Shown: positions 11,069 to 21,809 of the stretch, one piece after another
Position numbering within the stretch: position 1 is the first letter of the stretch
Layout of the letters: every line of letters starts with the position of its first letter
NCBI RefSeq assembly: GCF_945859685.1
Contig: NC_079147.1
Location: 88,900,315 to 88,964,314, forward strand
Origin: Eupeodes corollae
Lineage: Eukaryota; Arthropoda; Insecta; Diptera; Syrphidae
Direction of reading: 5' to 3'
DNA: 64,000 nt
Position numbers and translations under genes: made by a program
Notes under the pieces: model-generated
What the model was told of the DNA's origin: nothing
What the model saw: the letters and a program-made list of their open reading frames with translations, nothing else
Database searches by the model: none

Positions 11069-12310
11069 GTGGACAACACAGGGGCCATGCGTACTTGCCC
11101 AACGGACGCCTTAAACGTTATTTTGGATCTTCTACCAATCGACCTTTTTATTAAATACATAGTTTCCTGCAGCGCTATTGGGCTGAAGGAATCAAACAGC
11201 TGGTTGTCAAAACCTTATGGTCACAGCAACACAATGAAATTCATTACCTCAGATATTATCTCGGTAGACACTGACTACTGCACTCCTTGTTTGAACCTTA
11301 GTAAGGGCTTTAAGGTTATTTTCCCATCGAGAGAAGATCGGGAGGATGACATCGTGTTGATAGGTTTCGACACAACCATCTTTACCGACGGCTCAAAGAT
11401 GGAGTGCGGAATTGGTTCTGGGATCTTTTCTGAGTCCCTAAATGTAGCCAAATCCTTTAAGCTTCCTGACTTTGCTAGCGTTTTTCAGGCCGAACTGCTG
11501 TCAATAAGGGAGGCATGTAAGATACTTAAACAAAACCCAAACCAAAACCAAAATGTGGCTATCTTTACAGACAGTCAGGCAGCTGTCAAAGCCATTAACT
11601 CGGCCATATCCTCATCTAAATTGGTCCAGCAATGTCGCGATGAGCTTTCGAGCCTGAATATTAAGGTTGGTGTCACCCTGATCTGGGTTCCGGGCCATAG
11701 TGGTATCGTGGGAGATGAACGGGCTGACGAGCTAGCCAGGCAAGGATCGGCCCTTCATAGTTCACTTGCGGTTAACATTCCTCTTGGTGCTATGAAGGGT
11801 AAAATCTTTTCTATCTACCAAACTGAATCAAACCGAAGGTGGAGATATTTACCCAACTTTATCATATCTAGGAAGATATGGCCCACCTGTAATAAAACCC
11901 GTACAAACGATCTTCTATGCAGGCCAAGGCAAGACATGGCCAGGATTGTTGCGGTTTGTACCAGACATTGGCCTATAGGAGTTCATGCAGAGAAGTTGGG
12001 TATCTCATACAACACCTTTTGCCGTAGCTGTAGTGACCAAAGAGAAAGTGAAACTATAATCCATTTCCTCTGCAAATGTCCTGCTTTGGCAAACACTAGA
12101 ATGAAATACTTTGGAAAAGCATTCTTTCAAGAACTGGATGAGCTATCTGAGACAAAGATTAGAGACCTAATCTTTTTTCTCAATGTGACAAAATGGCTCC
12201 AACATAATCGCTATGAAGCTTCTCCATCAATTTATCCCTTTCAATCAAAGGTCAAACGAGTTTTTGGTATCAAAACGGCGCACTACAGCGCTAATTGGAT
12301 CTCAGGCTAG
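11069..12310 (+). pseudogene. RNH2 ORF2: RNase H and C-terminal cysteine motif
   Basis: This is the longest open frame in the window (413 codons), in the same frame as the YADD segment. The RNase H domain has TIFTDGSKMECG near residue 107, FQAELLSIREA near 140, IFTDSQAAVKAI near 167 and WVPGHSGIVGDERADELA near 206-222, so the usual DEDD-type catalytic set appears intact. CRSC and HFLCKCPAL near residues 315-335 form a CCHC-like motif. The frame is intact to its stop, although the upstream polyprotein is broken. Confidence 0.9.
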
Positions 12311-12343
12311 GTTGTCTTGAGATCGCCATTTCTACCTACCTAC

Positions 12344-12356
12344 CTACTGTGGATAC
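12344..12356. repeat. Target-site duplication of RNH2 copy 1, right
   Basis: CTACTGTGGATAC, identical to 9539-9551. It follows the CTAC terminal repeats of the element. Confidence 0.85.
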
Positions 12357-12478
12357 CTTGTGGTACTTCATAATTGTGGATAAAAGAAGATATTGTAGTG
12401 ATGCCCTCACTTATCATTTTGAAATATATCAGGTTCCTTTATATTTTCTAAGAATCTGAAATCATTTGTTTAAGAACT

Positions 12479-13562
12479 GTGACATTAATGCTATGTGCTA
12501 TAAATTCTACTGCGTTCTCTTTAACTTTTTTTATGAGACCACACTATTGCAAAAACCGAGCAATATCTAAATCTCCTCCATCGTTTCACTCTTGCTTAAA
12601 AAATAACAAGGCCTGGATTAAATGTAATAAAACAAAAACTGATAATGACTTGGTAATATACAATGAGCTAAGAAATATGTTTACTGGCTATTCAGATATT
12701 CTTTATAATGACATAAGAAACAACTCAAAAAACTTTTGGAGCTATGTTAATAGTAAGAGAAATACTGGCGGTTATCCAAACTGCATGCTTTCAACAACGA
12801 ACTTAGCCATGGCTCTGAAAAAATTTCAAATATGTTTGAAAATTTGTTCAAAGATGCTTTTGAAGTAGCGAACTCCTGTCAAATGCCTGAGTCATTGGCC
12901 CTCTCACAAACGTTCCATCATTTAAATTCAATTAGTCTTTGGATCTCTTTTGTTATAGTCCTGGCTAAGATGGTATACCTTCTTATATTTTGGAAAAATG
13001 CGCATTCTATTTATCCTACCCTCTTCATATTATTTTTAATGAATCGCTCAAATCTTCAATTTTTCCTGAAATTTGGAAGAGTTCGTTCATAACACCGATA
13101 CATAGAAAGGGTAGTAAAAATGAAAGACAAAAATATCGTCCCATTGAAAAACTATCCGTCATCCCTAAGTTATTTGAGTCCATTATTTGTAAAGTCATAT
13201 CGTTTAATTGTACGAGTAAGTCTATAATTTGTGACAGTCAACATGGCTTTGTTCAAAATAAGCTAATAGTTTCTTACATTTCAGTTCTTTCTGTTCAGAT
13301 TCGTTTGAAAAACGGAAATAAGTTGACTGTGTCTTCACAGACTTCAGTAAGGCCTTTGATAAATTGTGCCATAAATCATTAACTTCCAAACTTAAATCCA
13401 AAGGCTTTAACGATAAATTTGTTAGTTGGATTCTGTCGTACTTATATAATAGATCATACAGCGTAGTTTTTAGGAATGAGCGGTCATCATATTTTAGTAC
13501 CAACTCTGGCGTACCACAAGGTAGCCACTTAGGACCTTTACTGTCTATTTTGTATGTTGTAT
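12479..13562 (+). mobile_element. Jockey/CR1-like LINE fragment: linker and RT
   Basis: Frames at 12479-12868, 12832-13092, 12990-13382 and 13364-13564 together give a pre-RT linker (NDIRNNSKNFWSYVNSKR), RT fingers (FPEIWKSSFITPIHRKGSK, YRPIEKLSVIPKLFES), motif A (an FSKAFD-like site in the 13340-13365 region) and motif B (NSGVPQGSHLGPLLSILYV). At least three frameshifts are needed. It stops abruptly at 13562, before the YADD motif, where a minus-strand RNH1 fragment begins. Confidence 0.8.
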
Positions 13563-13682
13563 AGGACACACTTAGGCTAGTTTAAAATCGCATTGTGATA
13601 CCACATAAATCTTGAGGCTTTCTTCTAAAGTCTAAACTCAATGAAACCAGTTTGAGTCCCTTACAAAACGAAAGAGGCTTAC
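13563..13682 (-). mobile_element. RNH1 LINE 3'-end fragment
   Basis: Reverse complement of 3195-3305: the block ccacataaatcttgaggctt mirrors the RNH1 3' UTR and the adjoining part encodes the LSRFVRDF-like C terminus. The terminal CCTAA repeats are missing. Only about 120 bp remain. Confidence 0.8.
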
Positions 13683-14060
13683 TTATTTATTTAAAGTGGC
13701 GCTTCATTCCTGTGTGAACTAGAACCTCATCCTACAAATTTCTCCATCTTCGATCCCTAGCTCGATGTCTCCAGTTTCTCTAAACGACCCAAGGTGCTTT
13801 CACCCGATTTTGTCATAGTCCATGCTTCTGCACCGTATAGCAGGACGGGGATAATGAGGGTCTTATAAAGTGACACTTTGGCCCCTTGAGAGATGGTTTT
13901 GCTACTCAATTGCTTTCTTAGCCAAAAGAAACTGTGGTTAGCAAGAGTTATTCTTCGTTTGATCTCAGCTCACCGTTTAGCCATCTGCTGTAGCGGCTTT
14001 GTTAGTCTTCAGCTTAGATATAGCAATCTTTTCTTCGTCTCAGTCGGGATTGTTGGCTTT
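13683..14060 (-). mobile_element. RTE-A-related LINE 3' fragment, internally deleted
   Basis: Begins with a variant of the RTE-A 3' terminus (aaagtggcgcttcattcctg) and then matches the RT C-terminal region of the copy at 50990-51120: gggataatgagggtcttata against gggatgatgagtgtcttata, and caagagttattcttcgtttg against caagagttattctttgtttg. Roughly 200 bp between the two parts are missing near 13790. It is too diverged to be the same subfamily as the full copy. Confidence 0.75.
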
Positions 14061-15229
14061 TTTTCGTCTATGTTGAATGGAACATAAAAGACTGATAAAG
14101 TTAATATGACACCACCTTGCTGTGTTCATCTACTAACGAATCTTCTAGCAGAAGAGTTGCTCAGTTTTGAGTTAATAATTCTGCTAGTCAGCATCGAATG
14201 AATTAACTTTCCAAACAAACTCTACATTGCAGTTTTTTCACCGATTTACCTTTACAGTAGGCATGTTTAGACGTCGACAGAAGTCTTGTATCAATACTTG
14301 CCCTTAAATGGATATCAACTTATTTTTGTAAGGTGTTAAGAAGGAATGCTGATGGACTTTTAGGTCGTGGATCCTAAGGGTTGACTTGTGAGCTTTAATT
14401 TCTCCTTTGGGCTTAAAAACAACTTTCACTTCCCTCTATGCCGAGGGACTTCGGACACATGCAATTCAAAAATGTACGAAATACTTATTTGAACGATGGA
14501 ACATCGTTCGATATCATTTAATGTTGAAAGATAATATTGACCGCTTAGTAAAATTTTAATATACTCTTTCCAAGATGGTATCTCGCGTTTAAATGAACTC
14601 GCTCGCTCTCGATGAATTTTTTTAGCAGAAAACGCATTTTGATAGTACCTAAAGTTCAATATTTTGCAAGCGTTGTTTGTTTATGTCACGAAGAACCGCC
14701 GGGCGCTGCACTGTTTAAACATTATGTCATTGGTTCCATATCATATCGCCTTTGATGGCCAATAGCGGACTCAAAGAAATGTCATCACAAAATCATTATA
14801 TTGCACGTATTTTTTTTCTTTCAAAATTCTACAACTTTATTTGTTGATGTAATAATTCTTCCAGTTATGAATGTTTTTGAAAATAAGGATTACTTTCAAA
14901 CTACTTCAGAACCTCTTCAGCAAAAAACAATGCAGTCAGCTAAGAACCTATTGAGCGATGTCTCCCACTCTTCCGAAAAGCGAATATGTTTAAAGACCTT
15001 GCGTTTTGTCAACGGAGGGACAACGCCAATTACGGTTACCGTAAACCGAACAGAATAAAAAGGTGATCTGGCCAAATAGACTGAACAAATGACAGCCAAT
15101 ATGAAAGATTTAATATTGGAAAGTGTAGGTCCTAAGTGTCCACCTTTAGTTAAGCGTATTAGTTTTTAATACTTAAATTGAAAACAATCAACATAAGCAC
15201 AATTTTTGTTTATTTATGGTTTTATTAGA
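14061..15229. other. No recognised gene; small inverted repeat
   Basis: An 85-codon frame at 14801-15058 and a 77-codon frame at 14426-14659 show no domain that I recognise. A perfect 8-bp inverted repeat with a 3-base loop (gaacgatg gaa catcgttc) sits at 14491-14509. The first part could be more RTE debris, but I cannot align it. Confidence 0.45.
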
Positions 15230-15755
15230 AAGACCAATCTTTTCTACATTGCACTCCAATTTTCAAAACTTGGTCTCAAGTGCTTAAATTGTTTCCATAT
15301 CGTTGGAAAAACATCTGTCAGGAAATGCCCAAAGAAGGGTTCAAATCTCAGCTCCAATATCCTCTATCCAGCTCAGTTTGAAACCAAAAGTCGTTCAAAT
15401 CCATGTCTTCAATTTCAGAAAAAAAGTATATATTATAATATTACCTAAGAAAAATGGTTCAATAATACCAAAACTCCACAGTCCGCAACAAACTGTCCAT
15501 CTTACCCTTTTAAGAATCATTACCTTCTCGATAACAACGAGCGCATTTTGTGAGTCCTAAAGGCGGTAGTGTTTTTTGTGAATGTAGCACTGGAGATATA
15601 AATGTGCTTCATCAGAAAACATTTCCTGCATTGCAGACACGTTGGGTGCTTCAATTTTGCCAAAACTTTCTTTTTTTTTAAACGCTTTTAAAATAAGTTT
15701 TCAATATTTCCCAACAATGTTCAAGAGTAAAGTGAACAAAATTTTCCATGGTACA
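15230..15755 (-). mobile_element. DD41D/rosa-like transposon relic
   Basis: On the minus strand, pieces of a transposase are legible in order: MENFVHFTLEHCWEILKTYF (N-terminal helix-turn-helix start), EMFSDEAHLYLQCYIHKKHY (first catalytic Asp block), VRWTVCCGLWSFGIIEPFF and EDMDLNDFWFQ (just before the second catalytic Asp). They match the order in the intact element at 40941-42026 (ILFSDEAHFWLNGYV, CTVWCGLYAGGIIGPYF, LNLVDMWFQ). Much of the DNA-binding region is deleted and stops are frequent. The initial residues differ from the intact copy, so it is a separate subfamily. Confidence 0.75.
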
Positions 15756-16009
15756 TACTGATCTCTGTCTTAACCTCGATCGTAGCTGTATGTGTCAAAA
15801 TCTATAAGTTATGCTTTAATAAGAAACTTCCTGAGACCCATCCTGCAATGTTTCAACAGTCTTACTTAACTCGCTTCAAGATCCATTAATTTATTTCCAT
15901 TATGCTATGAGTAAAGTTTCGAATGATAGGGAAAATGCTTGTTAAGAAGCTTTACACTTCTAACCAGAAAAGGTGAAAATTATTCACAGTGACTTATGAC
16001 AGGCTATTT

Positions 16010-16742
16010 CATATAGGAATAGGAGAGTGGGATTGACAGTAGGTGTTAGTGCACATTGGTTTGAATTCATGAATATGGCAATGACTGGGCATTCTACATT
16101 CGCATAGTTCGACTAAAGAACATATCTCTTTACTTGACAGAACAACCAGAGTTGGGCTAAAGAGTATACTGATGAGCATTCCTGAAAGCACGAGTATTAT
16201 TCTACTCTTGAACTACTCGTATTTAAGGGGAGGAATGCAGCTGTCTTGATCGTTCTACAAGAGGTGGGTGGACAGTATTGGCTTTTCGAAGCAGTTTTTT
16301 ATACCTCATTGTACAATGCTGTTAAGATCGTAATTTAATGATCATATCATAGTTTTCCGTTGAAGTTCCACATACAAAGAAGAGTGAGTCTGAAAACTAA
16401 TATCAAAAGCTATAACAGTACTATCGTCAGCGAAACAATGTATTTGATTGGAAGTTGCAGACAGGAGAACATTAATAAAAATGTGAAAGAGTGTTGGAGA
16501 TAAAACAGAGCTCTGAGGCACACCAGCATTTATTTTGGGGTTTTCGGACTTAAATCCATTCAATACTATTTGTATTGACCGATGTGAAAGGTAATTAATT
16601 ACTAATCTAATGAATTAGGAGTTCATGAAAACTGGAAGCATGCACTATCAAATGCTTTTAAAATATCAAGTGCAATAATCTTACTTTCTCCAAAACTGTG
16701 CAGAGATTTCCTACATTGTTCGGTGAGATGAACCATGGGATC
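16010..16742 (-). mobile_element. Jockey/CR1-like LINE RT, downstream part
   Basis: Minus-strand RT: HLTEQCRKSLHSFGESKIIA and LDILKAFDSACF (motif A), then a 73-codon frame 16342-16563 with INAGVPQSSVLSPTLFHIF (motif B) and HCFADDSTVIAF (motif C, FADD). It belongs to the family of the LINE at 5140-6735. The reading is interrupted at 16743 by a DD41D element and continues at 18008. Confidence 0.8.
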
Positions 16743-16744
16743 TA
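16743..16744. repeat. TA target duplication of DD41D copy 1, left
   Basis: TA immediately before the terminal repeat AAGGGTGATTTTTT; matched by TA at 18008-18009. Confidence 0.8.
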
Positions 16745-18007
16745 AAGGGTGATTTTTTTGAGGTTAGGATTTTCATGCATTAGTATTTGACAGATCGCGC
16801 GGGATTTCAGACATGGTGTCAAAGAGAAAGATGCTCAGTATGCTTTGACATTTCATCATGAATAGACTTACTAACGAGCAACGCTTGCAAATCATTGAAT
16901 TTTATTACCAAAATCAGTGTTCGGTTCGAAATGTGTTTCGCGCTTTACGTCCGATTTATGGTCTACATAATCGACCAAGTGAGCAAACAATTAATGCGAT
17001 TGTGACCAAGTTTCGCACTCAGTTTACTTTATTGGACATTAAACCAACCACACGAATGCGTACAGTGCGTACCGTGAAATGTCGATTCGTCGCCGTTCGC
17101 AGCAATTGGGTTTGTGTTATTCGACCACATGGAAGATTTTACGCAAAGATCTTGGTGTAAAACCGTATAAAATACAGCTCGTGCAAGAACTGAAGCCGAA
17201 CGATCTGCCACAACGTCGAATTTTCAGTGAATGGGCCCTAGAAAAGTTGGCAGAAAATCCGCTTTTTTTATCGACAAATTTTGTTCAGCGATGAGGCTCA
17301 TTTCTGGTTGATGGCTACGTAAATAAGCAAAATTGCCGCATTTGGAGTGAAGAGCAACCAGAAGCCGTTCAAGAACTGCCCATGTATCCCGAAAAATGCA
17401 CTGTTTGGTGTGGTTTGTACGCTGGTGGAATCATTGGACCGTATTTTTTCAAAGAAGAACTGTTGGACGCAACGTTACGGTGAATGGCGATCGCTATCGT
17501 TCAATGATAACAAACTTTTTGTTGCCAAAAATGGAAGAACTGAACTTGGTTGACATGTGGTTTCAACAAGATGGCGCTACCTGCCACACAGCTCGCGATT
17601 CTATGGCCATTTTGAGGGAAAACTTCGGAGAACAATTCATCTCAAGGAATGGACCGGTAAGTTGGCCACCAAGATCATGCGATTTGACGCCTTTAGACTA
17701 TTTTTTGTGGGACTACGTCAAGTCTTAAGTCTACACAAATAAGCCAGCAACTATTCCAGCTTTGGAAGACAACATTCCCGAAGAAATTCGGGCTATTCCG
17801 GCCGAAATGCTCGAAAAAGTTACCCAAAATTGGACTTTCCGAATGGACCACCTAAGACGCAGCCGCGGTCAACATTTAAATGAAATTATTTTCAAAAAGT
17901 AAATGTCATGGACCAATCTAACGTTTTAAATAAAGAATCGATGAGATTTTGCAAATTTTATGCGTTTTTTTTTTTTAAAGTTCTCAAGCTCTTAAAAAAT
18001 CACCGTT
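16745..18007 (+). mobile_element. DD41D/rosa-like mariner-superfamily element, copy 1 (decayed)
   Basis: The element has short terminal inverted repeats (AAGGGTGATTTTTT on the left, AACGGTGATTTTTT read inward on the right) and TA on both sides, and lies inside a jockey RT. It is 1263 bp, 44 bp shorter than the intact copy at 40833-42139. Compared with that copy it has a ~44-bp deletion near 17066, a one-base gain in a T run near 17268, a one-base loss near 17312, an indel near 17455 and a TAA near 17727, so no functional transposase can be made. It is otherwise very similar, so insertion was recent on this window's scale. Confidence 0.93.
16858..17900 (+). pseudogene. Broken DD41D transposase of copy 1
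   Basis: The frame opens at MNRLTNEQRLQIIEFYYQNQ (16858) and runs through the first helix-turn-helix until the 44-bp deletion. It then shifts through three frames: MSIRRRSQQLGLCYSTTWKI, then MHCLVWFVRWWNH in a shifted stretch, then NLVDMWFQQDGATCHTARD and WPPRSCDLTPLDYFLW. All catalytic Asp codons are still readable in separate frames. The last recognisable residues (HLNEIIFKK) end at about 17900 with TAA. It is non-coding in practice. Confidence 0.9.
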
Positions 18008-18200
18008 TACCATTGGACTTATTACTACTATAGCCATTAAGAAGCTTTCGATCTTGAATATATTTCTTGAGCTGCTTATTAATCAGCATTGTACGAATGG
18101 GTGGGGATTACAAACCCAGCCGATTATTCCGTGTTTAAGCTCTTCTGGGGCATGACGTGAAGCTTCCAATGGCCCGAAGGGATAAAATCTGCCGTCGACT
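18008..18200 (-). mobile_element. Jockey/CR1-like LINE RT, upstream part
   Basis: Minus strand; starts with the second TA of the DD41D target. QLKKYIQDRKLLN-like coding (NKQLKKYI... in the family) joins directly to HLTEQCRKSL at 16742, showing the two parts were one RT before the DD41D insertion. Further upstream the homology fades by about 18200. Confidence 0.65.
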
Positions 18201-21200
18201 TTTTCTACCCATACGTTGTTCTTTAGTTTGTTGCTAGGGGCAGGAAACATTATCCCAACCGATCATTTTGTCAAATAAAATAGTTTAAAATTCGGATTAA
18301 AAAAAAACCATAATTCAAAGTTTCTTGCTTTAGGAAGAATCCTAGACACCGGCACCTTATAGCCTCGTTAAAATCAGCATAACGTCACAGGGCGCCATAT
18401 AAATTAATAATTCGCTTCGAGAAACTTTTCCAAATTTCCCATCTATCTTTTGTCCGAAGGCACAAGAACAAAAACTGAAAGCATCAAGCAGATAAAAACA
18501 TTAAGTAAGAATGTGTAAATCTGTTTCCAGTGTGACAACAACTTAAATTAACTATAAATTTGAGAACAAAATTAATGTAAAATTTTATGTCTTGGAAAAG
18601 TTCCCTCACGGTATAGATCACAAAAATCGTGCAGCCTTACATCAAAAATTCTGATATCCATAAATAAAAACATAAAAGAAGAAAAGAACTATCCTAACAC
18701 CTGCTGAACCCAAAACTTCTACGGCACACCTGAAAAGATCCATTAACAATAATATTGCCTAATTTTTAAATTATATATTACTTGAACATTCATCATCATT
18801 CTATAATGTTATTTTAACGTGATCTTTTCGTGAAGAACAAAAACAATCTCCATCAAAATCATTGTAGCTTTCATACTCCTAAATAATTCACTCCGCTCTG
18901 GCTATAAGATTGAAACTTTTATGATTTATTCCACTTAAGATTAAGAGACATGTTATGTTTTAATGGAATATCATCACAGCTTGCTAGCTGTTCCACATAA
19001 ACGCTTGAACATCAAAAGTACGTTCCAATTTAGAATCCTGTCATCCTGCCGCACCTGCTAAGTTCATAAATCATAAAATAAAACTATCAACGGGTTCTGA
19101 TTTCTGATGACGATGAGTCTGTCCTATATCAATAAAATTTTTCATCTTTATACATAATTATGTATCCAACAACAATAATAAAAATATTTCAAGCTCAACA
19201 TGCATACCTTGCGTATAGAATTTTGAAGCCAAAAGGTAGGTTATCAAGATATTTTAAAACTTATTTATTTCCCTGAAGATATTTTATGTACTACATTCGT
19301 GTTCTCCCTCCTTAAAAATCAAACGGAAGTCCTATCTAAGCACAACCGAAACCGAACAACCGGCCTAATGTTGTTTTCGAACATGTTGTTAATAGTTTTT
19401 ATTAGGCTCTTCATCTTTCATAGCTATAGGAGCTGAGCTAGAGCTCTATGTTATGGCTAAAGCAATGTCCAATTAAATAGGAATTCAAAAAAGAATTTCA
19501 CTTTATCACTTCGGCAATATAAAATGGAATTGAAAATGAAGTGGAATGAGGAGGAAGACAGGGTCCAGGAATCTTATATTTTACGAGCATCCCAGTACCC
19601 CACATCGAACGTCACACCGACAATCCACTCCACTCTACTATACCGACGAAACCATCCCACTGTTTAGTTTATATCAAACGCAACAATGAACCGCCATTAA
19701 AATGAATTTATTTAACATCCTGCATGGTTTATGATACTAACAGGGGAGCGACGACGAAGACGCCGCCCGCCGAGCCTATGAGACAAGTATCTTATAGATA
19801 CTTCATTCAGGCCCGATCGTCATGATAATGGCTAAAAGTGCATAAATGCTGTGCGTGCCTGGGTCGATGTTTGAGGAAATTGGTCCCCAAACGATCTTAT
19901 TGTAAGCGTCACAGTCACAGTTATAGTCACAGTCACAACATAATGATGCATCAGGCGTTATTTCCATTTCCGAAGCAATCAAATGGGAAATAAAACATTT
20001 TTGTTAACACATTGTAAATTTTATGATATGAAATGAGTGCCTTTGCCTTGTGCTATGTGTCGTTGTCGGAAAAGTCTCAGTGATCACGATCTACATCGTA
20101 TGTTTGAAGATGACAAAGATTATTCTTTTAGATTGATTTCAATCACCCGCTAAGATTGATGAGATCCAGAGCAATCGTATGTTTTGAAGAGTATTTTAAA
20201 ATTTTGTAAAACTGCATCATCAGGGATAGCCTCATGCTGAGAGACACCCCTACTGATCTTCATCCATAGATAGATAGATAGAAAGATAAATAGAAATGGC
20301 AGACTTCCACCCAAATTGGATTCTAGATTAGAAAATAGGAATGATGTGATTTATGTTCAACAGGCAAATCGAATTAATAGACTCGCCGGCCGCCGCCGCC
20401 GCAATGAACGCCGCCACCGCACCGCGAGACACTTGAAGACATACTTTTGCCTTTTGCCGAACTGGCTGTTAAATTAAAGTGTTTAATGCCTTGCATGCCA
20501 AGCTGTCAGATAGTCTGAGAGGTGGCGTTTCTTCGGAAAGCTGGGATAAAATAGCTGACGACTTGATGGAACTTAATTTCATATTTACACTTTAAGCAAG
20601 ATTTTATTTGTAAATAATATGAGTTATACCGTTAAGTTGATGCAGCCACGAAGATAAACCCTGGTGGACTCCACCGGTGCCAGTGGCAGGTTGGGCACGT
20701 AGCACGTATGAGCTAGGAAGAACCCGCCTATAAAGTAATTTGCGTTATAACTTATGGGAGAAGACATACACCACTGGAAGAATAGCCTACAGAGCCTTGG
20801 ATTGCAGAACTTCATGTGGAAGCAAGAAGTAAGTAATAAACGAGGCTTGAAAAATTAAAGGAAACTATAATTTCGTTCGAAACAATAACAAGTATTGTTT
20901 ATGGGGACAATTCAAGTTGATCAGTCTCTTTCCTGCAGGATTACCACTTATAAGCTTTTGAACTGCTAGTTCTTCTAATTTCTGAGCATCGGGTTTTGGC
21001 TTCTCAACCGTTTTGTTCGATTATCAAGAATTTCCACTTGACATCTTTATAAGTTTTAAACTTATTAAACAGTTTTAACTAGCTTATGAAAGTCATTTTA
21101 AGTGACGTTTAAGAGGAAGTTTCCAGAATCAATTATGGTCTCATTTTGTTTTTACGATAGCTTCTGATACGTTTTTGTCAGGTTAGGTTTCTTAAAATAA

Positions 21201-21599
21201 CGATTATGTGTTTCCATCATAATGTCGCTGAAGTCCGGATATACGTACGTTACGAATTTTCCGATTGCAGATATGCTGAACACGACAAAAGCAGGATAAT
21301 TATCATTTTTACATGGCATCGCAGGAACTATTCCCATCAAGTTGTAAATATTTATAAAATAAACTATTATAGAAAATAATGTGAGCTTACACAAATTCCG
21401 AAACCTTCATGTATAAAGAGCTTAAAAGTTGTCAGCATCATCAACATCATCATCGGCTATATAGCCGGGTTCTAGTGCTGGCCTCTTTCATTTATTGTTT
21501 CTAATCAATGCCGTCCATTCTAATAAATTCAACATTTTTTCCGAACCGATTCTTTTTCAAACAAAAAGCTACGAACCTAAGTTTTGGTCACAACATCTC
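18201..21599. other. 3.4-kb region without recognised genes
   Basis: Only short frames occur (20624-20815, 21152-21394), with no recognisable domain. Noted within it: a GATA microsatellite (20268-20290), a GC-rich GCC-repeat patch (20385-20430, ggccgccgccgccgcaatg) and another GACGACGAAGACGCC patch near 19750. The rest is AT-rich and looks single-copy. A conserved regulatory role is possible but not shown by this sequence. Confidence 0.5.
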
Positions 21600-21797
21600 G
21601 TACCCGTGGCGTGATGGTTACTGTGTAGGACTGAATAATGCATACTATTTAGTGCATTGGAAGACCGTTGTTTCGGCTGAAAACTGCATGTCCCTTCCAT
21701 CCTTGACAATAGTACTCGCACACAGGAATGGTTGAGAGTTGTCAGTCACTAGGCCCAAGTTCTCAAACGGACTGTTGCGCCAACCAAATTATTTTAT
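21600..21797 (+). mobile_element. tRNA-derived SINE, copy 1 (middle rearranged)
   Basis: The head tacccgtggcgtgatggtta resembles the tRNA A-box region of the other copies. The B-box segment is missing or scrambled. The 3' part is well kept (gagttgtcagtcactaggcc, then CGGACTGTTGCGCCA at 21768-21782). No clear target duplication was found. A jockey fragment follows almost directly. Confidence 0.75.
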
Positions 21798-21809
21798 TTT
21801 TAACAATGC

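Larger units (their letters stand above)
9552..12343 (+). mobile_element. RNH2 LINE (I/LOA-like) copy 1, 5'-truncated, with target duplication
   Basis: This non-LTR retrotransposon lacks its endonuclease but keeps the pre-RT linker, the full RT, RNase H and the C-terminal CCHC-like motif, and ends in CTAC tandem repeats (12331-12347). It is bracketed by a 13-bp direct repeat, the footprint of target-primed reverse transcription. The ORF is broken by a TAA at 10369, one frameshift near 10530-10560 and a TGA at 11003, so it is dead but young. A ~90% similar second copy lies at 36495-37690 on the other strand. Confidence 0.92.

Noticed and set aside
14801..15058. 85-codon frame as a small gene
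   Set aside because: No homology recognised, an antisense frame overlaps, and it lies among transposon debris.
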